Part shown: positions 50,601 through 62,600 of the stretch, in pieces
Layout of the letters: each line of letters starts with the position of its first letter
Numbering within the stretch: position 1 is the stretch's first letter
Assembly: GCA_002633005.1 (NCBI GenBank)
Contig: NMRA01000119.1
Span: forward strand, 710,228-774,227
Direction: 5' to 3'
DNA from: Phoronis australis
Taxonomy: Eukaryota; Phoronida; Phoronidae
Length of the DNA: 64,000 nucleotides
Made by a program: the position numbers and the translations under genes
The notes under the pieces: model-generated
What the model was told of the DNA's origin: nothing
Seen by the model: only the letters and a program-made list of their open reading frames with translations
Databases searched by the model: none

Positions 50601-53600
50601 ATGAACTATTTTCCCTTTCTTCTCCAACTCAACAGGGAAGACATTTTGTAATTAATGCTATCTAATGTGCTACTTGAGTATTATGTACGTTTGCACTCTT
50701 TATTTTTAAATGGCGGCTTATTTCTTGGCTCACTTCTTGGCTGTTAGTTCATCACTAAAGAATTTGTCTTGCTGAGAAACTGAATGAAGCATATTGAATT
50801 CTTAGGATGTTATTAACTGTTATTGACAATCAACCTGGCTGTATAGTAGGAGGTGAAATTCACTGACCATTTACTAAACTCTGGTCATCTTGATTTGTTC
50901 AAAGTCCAAATATCACCTTCGCGTGATACAGTTGTTGATTGGTAAAGCTTGGAGTTCCAACAAGTCCGTCTGGATGGAGTGGAGGCTACTGATGACTCTC
51001 TCTTGTATGTAAAATCTTCCTGGTGCAACCATTCTAATATCAAGGAGCTAAGTTCCCATGAGCAGATTTGACTTGTCATATTTGGGCAATTGTCTCGTGT
51101 GGCAGTTCCTGATTTTGAGAACCAGGCGATTGCTTTAAATGTCTGTTTTTCTGTGGATGAAACTAGTTCTCAAAATCAGGGACCACCAAAAGGAGCTATT
51201 GTCATATTTCTAGGTTCAGAATCAGATGCACGGTAAGTAATGGTTGATATATATATCTTGTTATTCCAGAGCGCATTCGCTCCTGCGAGTTCAACAAACG
51301 GAGAAGTACTTCAATGACCTGCCACAGCATCACAAACTTATGATTCAGCGCTACCCGGATCACCTGATGAAAGCACGCTCATGTATTGAGCATAACTATC
51401 AGGTCATCAAACTCATCGTTAGTCACACAGAACAGATGTTTGAAAACTACAACATAAACGGTGTATGTAACATCTTCATCACGACTTAAAGGAATTACAG
51501 GATTTTTTAATGTTATTAGCTTACATTTGGACAAAATTAGTTTTGGTAACCGCGGGTCATTTTTAGAAATGGTCACCAGTTACAGGCAGTGCACACCAAA
51601 TGCAGTCAAATGGGCATGTCCCTGTCATGAAGGCTAATTTTGGAAATTTTGTCTTCAGTATGCTGTATATATACTACTGTTGTCTTCAGTATATTGTATA
51701 TATACTACTGTCGTCTTCAGTATACCTTATATATACTACTGTTGTTTTCAGTATACTGTATATATACTGCTGTTGTCTTCAGCATACTGTATATATACTA
51801 CTGTCGTATTCAGTATGCTGTATATATACTACTGTCACATTCAGTATACTGTATATATGCTACTGTCGTCTTCAGTATACCGTATATATACTACTGTCGT
51901 CTTCAGTATACTGTATATATACTATTGTTGTTTTCAGTATACTGTATGTATACTGCTGTTGTCTTCAGTATACTGTATATATACTACTGTCGTCAGTATA
52001 CTGTATACATACTACTGTTGTCTTCAGTATACTGTATATGTACTACTGTCAGTATACTGTATGTATACTACTGTCGTCGGTATACTTTATATATACTACT
52101 GTCGTCATTATACTATATACATACTACTGTTGTATTCAGTATACTGTATATATACTACTGTTGTATTCAGTATACTGTATATATACTACTGTCGTATTCA
52201 GTATACTGTATGTATACTACTGTCATCTTCAATATACTGTATATATATACAAGTGTCATTTTTTACATGCATTGTAGGATGGGTGCCATCTTGTAAACAT
52301 CCAGTTATATCACAGATAACCTCTCAACATGTAATATGATTTATAATTTGTGTTTGGGTGGTGAGATTTAACTTGAGTGTGATCAGACAGCACGTGCCTC
52401 AAGAATAGTAATTGCAGTCAGTCTGGAACACGTTGTACCAGACGTGTGCAGTTTGCTCAGATGGGCCCATTGCCCTGATCACCCGGAACTTTATTTATGT
52501 TTATTAGAAACCGAGCTGAGGAGCTATAGACCTGACTCGGGGTGTAGCAATGTGCCCCAGTGGCACTCGAAACCACAACCTTGAGTAAAGGAAGCAGACA
52601 CGTATCCCACAAGGCCACACTGCCTACTCTGCAAAGGATTTGATAATCTAATGTAGTATTTATATTTTGAAGTTGGCATTGAAAAAATGACAGCAGCATT
52701 ATAGATGAAAAATGAAATCCCCCGTTTTCCTTTAACAGCAAAAGTGATTGACTCGGAATTTCGACAAAATCCAAATGATATTGTTTCCACCCTGTTAACT
52801 TTGACGTAAAATTTGTCACTCCATTTCCTGTCGTGCCGAACAACTACCATGACGATGAATTATGCTTCTGTCTGCCATTATGACTGGTAATTCTGAGTTA
52901 TTTTGTTTGATCACTGTTGGCTTGTACTATTAGCTATGATTACCATCTTTAATGAAATAAGAAATGGCTTGCCATACTTCACTGCAATTTGCGCCGTGTT
53001 TGCTCTTAGTAATTAAAAGTGTTTTGAGTGTGATTCTGTGTCTGTTACTCAAGTTGTCAACCAGATTGTGTATGAACATCTATGGTATCTTTGGTTACTC
53101 TTAAGTCTTCACCATTATATTTCCATCTCTTTTGAATTGCACTAATCTTTACAAATGCCTGAGATGGAGATAGACTGACTGAAGTGTAATAAAATTTTGA
53201 TGTTGGGAAAGATGAAAGAAGTGAACCTTTTGATTTACAGCAAAACAAAACATTCTCTCAGAACTTTAAAAAACTGTTAAGAACACTAGTTAATCCTGTC
53301 GGTATATCTTCCTTTATAGTTCTGTGAAAGCAATGATGTCTCTTTTCCTCTCTTTTTTCTCTTCCATCGCAACGTCTCGCCTTTATACTAAAATTGACTA
53401 ATAAAACAGCTGTGATCTTTGAAGCGATCCGATTTATTATCAAGGACATGTTCGGTCATCCAGCTGTGATGTGTTTTAAGATGTAGAACTGTAACAGTGC
53501 ATGTCTAGAGTAATCAGACAAAATATTGTTTCTCCGTCATGGTGGGTACTGGCTCATAATGACGGGTCATTATAGCTTTTCGACTGGGAGTCCTACTTAC

Positions 53601-56600
53601 ACTCACCTGTCACGACGAGGAATTCTGCTTGCTTTCAGCCATCAAGACGGAGAATTCCGGGTGATCTTGTCTGATTATTTTTACCTGTACCGTTGAAGTC
53701 GCTCTTTAGTACATTTAGTAACCGTCACTTGTGTCTGTTGTAGACGACTACTTACACTGGATTTATTGACAGGACACAAACGAGATCGAGACTAACTCAA
53801 AGTCTCTGAACAAGGTCTCCGAATTTGACATGGACAAGGTGAAGACGACACTGAAACAGTTTGTTCGAGACTGGAGCGTCGACGGCAAGGCGGAAAGAGA
53901 TGCCTGCTATCAGCCTGTGTTACATGAGATTAAGGACCGTTTTCCCAAGTCGCGGTGGTAAGGTTAATTAAAATGGGACGACTGTTGATATTTTAGTTGT
54001 GCAGGAAAAGTCTTAAGTTTAGGACACAGTTGTTGGAAAAGTGGATTGTGTCTCTCCTCTGTCAAATTTCAAGGCAAAATGTATCCCAAGTGTCAATTGG
54101 TATGGGCGAATCTCTGGCTTGTGAACAAGCATAGGTCTTCGGTAAATGGAGACTAAAATTACGGTTTTTCAAATATATTGGTGATGGTAGCTAGGGGTGC
54201 AGAACTTGAAAATTGCAATATGTTAAATTTGAAGTTCTCTTTTAAGAAAAAAAGGAAATAAAATTTCCACGTGCTTCCAAATTGTGTCTTAAAGATTTCC
54301 ATCATATCAATTTATCTCGTTATATAGTGCAGTCTCAGGTATTCTTTATTTTTTATTTACAGCCACTGTTGTCAAAGATCATTTAGTGTGATGTTCTTAG
54401 CAAACTCCGTTTGTATTTCCGTTTTGAACACCCAGCGGTGCAAAGATATTGATCGTTTTCCTGTCGGCGACCATGTAAAGATGCGTGTATTGTTATAAAA
54501 ATTATCAGCTTTGATGTTTGTTTGTACGATTTTTATATGGATATATTGCATAACTCTTCACTTATTTTGCACAAAAATTATTACTGAATTTGCCATTTTC
54601 TGTTTTCAAAGGGTGATTAGCTTGCTGGAAAATAGAGGAATCTTTATGAAATTTTGTTTCCCAACATCTTAACAAACCGTGCTAGTGATGTACTAAAAGT
54701 GTTCTTTAATGTTCATTTTTGTGGAGAAATTTGACAGAATGAAGTTTTACTTCTCTGCCATTTTGTGTGCTAAATTGGTGAATAATTACTGTAGATATAT
54801 GCAAATGCTGTAAAACTCGTACCGTGTAACTAAGCGAAGATCTAAATTATGTGACAGTTTATGGACGCTTTTCTGTAGAATGATATTTTTGTTTGTAATG
54901 TTTCATAGCCAGTTTTGTTAACGTAATGATGACCGATAAATCAATTGCAGTAACCCTTCCTCTGTTCACATCCTAGTGCCCGGGGCTGGCCTGGGCAGAC
55001 TGTCCAATGAGATCGCCAGGATGGGCTACACCTGCCAGGGCAACGAGTGGAGCCTCTTCATGCTTTTTGCATCCAACTTTGTCCTCAACAAGTAAGTAAG
55101 GCAGCGTATTGTTGTTAAAGCTTAGGGTTATTTTAAATGGTGGCCAGCTAGAAAGTTAGACTACCCGTGCTTTTAGAGAGTGGACATGAAATGGGGGACT
55201 GTAGGGAACTTCCCTGAAACTGTCACAGTTTGTTGAGCGTTGTCCCACTAGTGTCACGTTTTAGTTACTATAGCTCTCAAAGTGACCCTTTTTGTTGGGA
55301 ATTAGATTGGAAAGGGCATTTGTGGGAAACCTCCATGAAAAAGTTACTTTTTTAGAGCTTTGTTGCTAAATCCCTGTTTTTACCATTTTTTGGTTTGAAG
55401 TTACTGTAGTTTGGAATTGAAATTTGACAAGAAAGTTAGGATTTTTTTTCTACTAAAATATCTGTTGTTAATAGACAAAATAACCTTTATCCATGGCTTT
55501 TCTGGAGACTTCAGTTAAACTTATCTGCAATTTTTGCTGGAGAATGCAAGGACCCATGAGTGATGTATCATATGCAAAAGTCTTGGTTCAATTTGATTTT
55601 TAACCATCTTATTCACCAAATTGATGTCCAACTACTTAAAAATCCCAATGCCCCCTTCTTGAGCAATTTTCAAATTAAAGAACACCAATTACTTAATTAG
55701 ACCACCTTCCAGTTTTGCTGTGTATTTGTGATTTACTTGGATTAGAAATGAGTTTTAAAAAGTGATCTCTGAACTTAGTAAGTGTAATTGATTGACTTCT
55801 CATTCTATGGTCCAAAAGCAATATGACTTGTGACTGAACACCAGATTGGGTTGCCGGTTGAAGGGGCTGACTTATTTTGTGACTGCCGTTGTGAACCTTT
55901 AATTTATAAGTAAAGATTACTAAGGATGTGGTCGTGGATTATTGTTTGGCTTTGTGTGGCTTTTGAAAAAAATTGATCTTATCTATCAACGATCTGCGCA
56001 GGTACTTTTGCCTGCAGCGAGGCACAGGTTTCAAATATAAGTCATGGTGCAGACTAGCTGAGTAATACCACATTCAGTGCACACTGTGTGCAGACACATA
56101 TTTTTGTACAACTGGGAACTGGCTGTCAGAGGTATCTTTCCTTTTCTACCAGATGCCGTGGCGTTAACTTACACACCCTGTACCCGTGGGTTCATCACTG
56201 GTGCAACAACAAGTCATCGGCTGACCAACTTCGACCAATCCAGTTCCCAGACGTCGACCCCTCTGACCTCCCACCCAACACAAACTTCTCCATGACCGCT
56301 GGTGATTTCCTCGAGGTTTATACCGAGCCTAGTAAGTTTGATGCTCTGCACTGCGTCTGAGGTGTGCTTTGTTTGGAGACGTGTTACTCTACAGTTAGCT
56401 AAACACATGGTCCTTGCTCACGGAAAGTCACGAAAAATATAAAAAATGGAGCATGGAAAAAACAATAAAACTCTTGAAAAACATGGGGGAATTTTGAAAG
56501 CTGGATAGAGAAAACTTTTCGAGTTGTAGTAAAAATCTTGATAACAGGTGTTGTCAGACTTTCTAGATTGACTCAGTTTTTGTGAGAACTGTAACTAGTT

Positions 56601-59600
56601 GGAAATGAAAATATTATATTTTGCAAAGTTCATGGAAATGAGAACTATGAAAAAACAAAGGTATGACTGTTGCCAATAAACTTGTTTAACCTTTTGCAAA
56701 CAAATCTTGATGTTGTGAATATGACTATGGCTTTGGATGTGATTATGGCTTGACTGGTCCAGGTGTTACTGATAGTTGCCTTAATGATGCAGCATTTCTG
56801 GTGTATTTTCCAGGTAGTATTGTTGAATGTAGTGGTAGTAGTAGTGGTAGTGTTATTATTGTTATTAGAATGTTCAAATAATTACCATGATTCTGTGTCA
56901 GAAGAATCATTCCGTTAGTAACAGCACCGAAGTGTACATGAATATAGGTCAAAATCAATCTTGTGTGACCTCTGAAGGNTTTCTGTGGTGCTTTAAGCAA
57001 CTGGTGTATAGGATGTGCTTGTATTATGAAGATTACTCACATTTTGCCCCTAGCCTATTGAGGAGACAAGGACCATGCCTTTCCATTTTGCAAAGTACAA
57101 CATACTACATATATGCCCTCTACTGGCCACTTTATGGTACCAATAAACAACCCTAGAAGGATACCGTATGCGGTGCAATTGTGGGCGCATTTCAACGCTC
57201 TGCGTTGCTCTTGTTTGGTTTGAAGTAGTTTGGAATTGAAATTTGACAAGAAAGTTGGGATTTTTTTTCTACTAAAATATCTGATGTTAATAGACAAAAT
57301 AAACTTTATCCATGGCTTTTCTGGAGACTTCAGTTAAACTTATCTGCAATTTTTGCTGGAGAATGCAAGGACCCATGAGTGATGTATCATATGCAAAAGT
57401 TTTGGTTCAGTTTGATTTTTAGCCATCTTATTCACCAAATTGATGTCCAACAACTTAAAAATCCCAATGCATCCTCCTTGAGCAATTTTCAAATTAAAGA
57501 ACACCAATTACTTAATTAGACCACCTTCCAGTTTTGCTGTGCATTTGTGATTTACTTAGATTAGAAATGAGTTTTAAAAGGTGACAGATCTTTACTGATC
57601 ACTGAACTTAGTAAGTGCAATTGACTGACTTCTCATTCTATGGTCCAAAAGCAATATGGCTTGTGACTGAACACCAGATTGGGTTGCCTGTTGAAGGGGC
57701 TGACTTATTTTGCGTCTGCCGTTGTGAACCTTTAATTAATCAGTAAAGATTACTAAGGATGTGGTCGTGGATTATTGTTTGGCTTTGTGTGGCTTTTGAA
57801 AAAAAATTGATCTTCGCAGGTACTTTTGCCTGCAGTGAGGCACAAGTTTCAATATAAGTCATGGTGCAGACTAGCTGAGTAATACCACATTCAGTGCACA
57901 CTGTGTGCAGACACACATTTTTGTACAACTGGGAACTGGCTGTCAGAGGTATCTTTCCTTTTCTACCAGATGCCGTGGCGTTAACTTACACACCCTTTAC
58001 CCGTGGGTTCATCACTGGTGCAACAACAAGTCATCGGCCGACCAACTTCGACCAATCCAGTTCCCAGACGTCGACCCCTCTGACCTCCCACCCAACACAA
58101 ACTTCTCCATGACCGCTGGTGATTTCCTCGAGGTTTATACCGAGCCAAGTAAGTTTGATGCTCTGCACTGCATCTGAGGTGTGCTTTGTTTGGAGACGTG
58201 TTACTCTACAGTTAGCTAAACACATGGCCCTCGCTCATGGAAAGTCATGAAAAATAAAAATCGAGCATGGAAAAAACAACGAAACTCTTAAAAAACATGG
58301 GGGAATTTTGAAACCTGGATAGAGAAAACTTTTCGAGTTGTATTAAAAATCTTGATAACAGGTGTTGTCAGAGTTTCTAGATTGACTCAGTTTTTGTGAG
58401 AACAGTAACTAGTTGGAAATGAAAATATTATATTTTGCAAAGTTCATGGAAATGAGAACTATGAAAAAAAGAAAGGTATGACTGTTGCCAATAAACTTGT
58501 TTAACCTTTTGCAAACAAATCTTGATGTTGCGAATATGACTATGGCTTTGGATGTGATTATGGCTTGACTGGTCCAGGTGTTACTGATAGTTGTCTTAAT
58601 GATGCAGCATTTCTGGTGTATTTTCCAGGTAGTATTGTTGAATGTAGTGGTAGTAGTAGTGGTAGTGTTATTTTTATTAGAATGTTCAAATAATTACCGA
58701 TTCTGTGTCAGAAGAATCATTCCCTTAGTAACAGCACCGAAGTGTACATGAATATAGGTCAAAATCAATCTTGTGTGACCTCTGAAGGCACTCCTGTTTC
58801 AGAAGCACGTCAAAGCATTCAGGGCTTTCATCTTCAGGGCTGTCGTTGTTTGTCAAATGTATATGGGATGATTGTCGGCTCGTAAGCATTCTGTGACAAT
58901 ACAGAAAATTTGGTGTCTTGTAAATATTACGGAGTACTTATCACTTGAGCTCATTGTAATTGAAAGCAAGAGTCCACTGCAACATGCTTTGTGGTGCAAA
59001 TATGTGTAAACAACAGTGAGCTACAAATGTACTGAATGAATACATAGACTTTTAGCAAATGTTTTGCACAAAAGATTCTCAAGGTAGGCGTCATCTGATC
59101 AGACTTACGTTCCATTGACCCTAGAAAGATATACATGACTTCACGAGATATCGCCATTGGTTACACGTGAGGCACGTGATCACATTAGCTATTCTTGCTA
59201 AATTCTTGTGTTTGTGGAACACAACTTAGATTTATACACATCTCCAAGTGTTGTCTGTGAATGTTTTCAAGCCAGAATGCCTCAGTGCATTTGAAAAGTG
59301 ACCATTAGCCCCGTTAGTGAGAAAATTTTCCAGTTGATGAAAGTATCTGAGTGCTATATTTTATTTAAAGTTAACAAAATCGCACCACAAGTATACATGG
59401 TAAAGTAGATTCGAAATGTATTCTACATAAACATCCATGTTTTGATGGATTTGATACTTCACCATCTTAAATGAAGAACTGATGACCACAGGTGAAATGT
59501 GAGAAACATTTTTCACTTAATGATTTGTCAGTTTTTCCCTGATCCCTGACAGAGTGTTAGAAACATTGGATGTTTTATAATGAATTGATTGGGCAATGTA

Positions 59601-62563
59601 TATTACAGCGTTTTTGTAAAACTTTCAAATATAACAGTGTCTGCCATCTATTGGCTGTTTCTCGTGTTATTCCTTTGAATGCTCCTCCTCCAGGTTGTTG
59701 GGACTGCGTTGCCACGGTGTTTTTTGTTGATACCGCTCACAACATCATCGCTTACATTGAAACCATCTGGAATATACTGAAGCCTGGCGGATATTGGATC
59801 AATTTTGGTATGCTTTCCTGTCCTAGAAATGTAGATTTAGAGTTGTCGAGCAATGTTTAGAATTGTATTGTTGATCTGACTGAATCATTCAATCCAAATT
59901 ATCAGCGTTGATGACCTTAGTTGTTTTAGTTGCTACCCAGGGTGTTAAAATTGACATACTCAAAAATCAGGATAGGGTGTTAAGCCAGGTATGGGTGTTT
60001 CAGAACAAAATTGAGCTGATAACTGGAGGTAACTCAGACAAATGTGGCATAGTTCGTGCGGGACCTTGAACTCCTGGAAAATCAATTAATTTATGAGTCG
60101 AGTTTTCAAGCGCCTGGGGAAATCCTTGGAATTGTAGGAAATTTTTAGAAAGTCAATGAAAGTCCTTGGTTTTTCATCTTCATCATTGGATTGTTGAAAA
60201 CTTCTTAATAAGACACTCTGGTGGTATTGCAAGCATTAAACAGTTCAAACTCCAATTTAGGGTATACGTGGTTACCGTGGTGAAAAGCTCCTTGAATTTT
60301 TACTCAAATTGACATTGAAACTCCTTGCTGTTCAGACCCTCGACGTGTACGACCCTTGTGCAGTATTTGTACCACTGCATGAGTTACACAAGTCAACCAA
60401 AATGCTTCTGAACAATTAGCTTGACTTTCAAGTTTTTGTGCTTGTGAAGTGTTTCAGATTTTCGCGTAGAACTAGCGTCTGAAGTAGTTACTCTGGAGAA
60501 CATTCCGTAGACCTAGTATCTGGCGAGAAAAGCACGATGTCTCAAGACTTCGCAAAATCAAGCGAGTGAAAAGCAAGTGTTTCGTGAATATGCTCTGGAA
60601 ATTACTAGCCTGTCCCAGAAAAATGTCTGAAGTGGTTGGTTGGTGAGATTGGAGTGTTGAATTATGGGATTGTTTCCATTCCATAAGATTTTTCACAGTG
60701 AGTACAAGTGCAAGGCTTGCAGTCCGCAGAACTCTACCTTGGAGAAGTACAAGTGCTTGACATACGCTTAAATTTGTGTTCTTTTTTCCGTAGGTCCTCT
60801 CTTATACCACTACGCTGATATAAAAAATGAGACATCCATTGAACTGCCATATGACGATGTTAGATCTGTCATTGTACAAATGGGCTTTGAGTTCCTGGTA
60901 AGTGACTTATGTTCTACACAGCGACCTATTTATCTGTCACAGCCTGATTTTGTGGGCAAAGTATTCACGTATTCTGCAAGCGAGTGTATGCGCAAAGTGA
61001 TTTATTTGAGTTTCTGGCATTTATTGACTAGTTGTAGAACTAAGTGTCTGCACTTTGTTTTGGTTGATTTGAGTTAACTCTGGTTTCAAAGCTGTGCTCA
61101 AGGTAAGAGTGTTTCCTGGCACTATTCACTGCTAGTTGCACAGTCATTGGACCAGATTTATAAAAAAAGATACCTGCAAGCGATCTGGTGCACGGTGTAC
61201 CAGACGTGCGCAGGCCGTGCATTTGGGCCCATTGCACTGAACACCTCGAACCATTTTCATGCTGTAGTAATGTGTAGTTAACAGTGAGCTGAGGAGCTAG
61301 AGACCTGAGTAAAGGGTCCAGCAGTGTGGTCCAGTGGAACTTGAACCCACGGCCTTGAATAAAAGAGACCTGAGTAAAGGGTCTAGCAGTGTGGACCTGT
61401 GGAACTTGAACCCGCTGCCTTGAATAAAAGAAGTGGACACTTATCGCACTAGGCTACACTACTTTCTCTAAGTCCAGAGTTAACAAAAAGCATTCATAAT
61501 ACACGATAAACTCGCGTCAGTTCGACCTAACTGAACGTGAAATTCGACTCATCTCAAGGCCGAGTGCAGGAACTGGAACAACTAGTTTAGCAAAAGTGAG
61601 AGGTATGCGTGTCGGATGTCTGACTTGTCTGAGTTTTACTGTTGTAATTTGCATACATGATGCAACGTTATTGTTTCTATTGTTTGCATCCGATAACATC
61701 TCCAAGACTCCTAAGACTCGCTGTGTTATCGCCTGTTGTTCTCATATCCGATATGTGCTATGCTCCACAGTGAAAAGAACAGGGTTGTCTGTTTTGTCTT
61801 CATTTTTAAGGAGTCTTGACCTTTGTCCCTCTTTACATTGGCTGACACATGAAAAGTAATTGGACAAAATGCTGTTTTTTCGCCATGACGGCTAATACTG
61901 TAAACATCAAAAGTTACTAGTATTAACTATTAGGGCAGCAAAATACTAAATACAGAATGACTTAGGCACCTTGCTAACTTTCCTATTAATTCCCCTCATT
62001 CTCAGTCATCAGGGGAGACTACTCTGACGGTGATCTCGTCTGCCACTCACCCGCCATGATGGGGAATTCCAGATCATTTTGTCTATCCTTGTACTGTACA
62101 CATGATCAGATCAAGACAGGTGAACGAATAATGCTTTAAGAACATAACACTGTCAAGTCTCTACACTCCTTCGTGATTCCCTCTTGTCTTAAAGACAATC
62201 GTAAAGCTATATTGAGTGCCGTTCAGTTGGGCACACCGTTTCACACGATGGCATTTTCCAAAATGGTTTGATTTAATGTTGTGACTCATCACAAAAAATC
62301 GAGTCGTGAAACAAGGTAAGTCAACGTATTGTTGTCTAGGGTTACGCTGTAGCCGGAATGGAGTTCACAGGTGTCATTTTTCGCTAATAAGCTGCTTTGT
62401 TCTTATTTCATGTTGGTCATTTTTGACACCTTACCCACCAAAGCAGCACTCAGTGTATTCAGTTTATTAACCTTTGATTTGATGTAATGCATGACATATT
62501 CACTCTTTCAGAAATTTAAGAATTTTCCCATTGTTGCATATTCTGTAAGGCAGTAAACTTGTA

Positions 62564-62600
<37 letters not shown>

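Larger units (their letters stand above)
47694..51269 (+). other. CARNMT1 intron 1 (about 3.6 kb)
   Basis: This is the longest intron and a nest of repeats: family T copies at 48,010-48,580 and 49,551-50,100, a 400-bp inverted-repeat element at 48,644-49,046, a broken THAP-like start at 49,469, a GTCC-rich repeat at 50,101-50,354 running into an N gap, and a small hairpin element at 51,107-51,181. No alternative exon was recognised. Confidence 0.85.
51463..53772 (+). other. CARNMT1 intron 2 (about 2.3 kb)
   Basis: Contains the 31-bp minisatellite (51,651-52,245), a SINE (52,421-52,625) and a 167-bp MITE-like element (53,511-53,677) just before exon 3. Confidence 0.9.

Noticed and set aside
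51600-52339. Three overlapping plus-strand ORFs of 218-225 codons
   Set aside because: They are the three frames of one 31-bp minisatellite. The protein is cyclic and has no family features.
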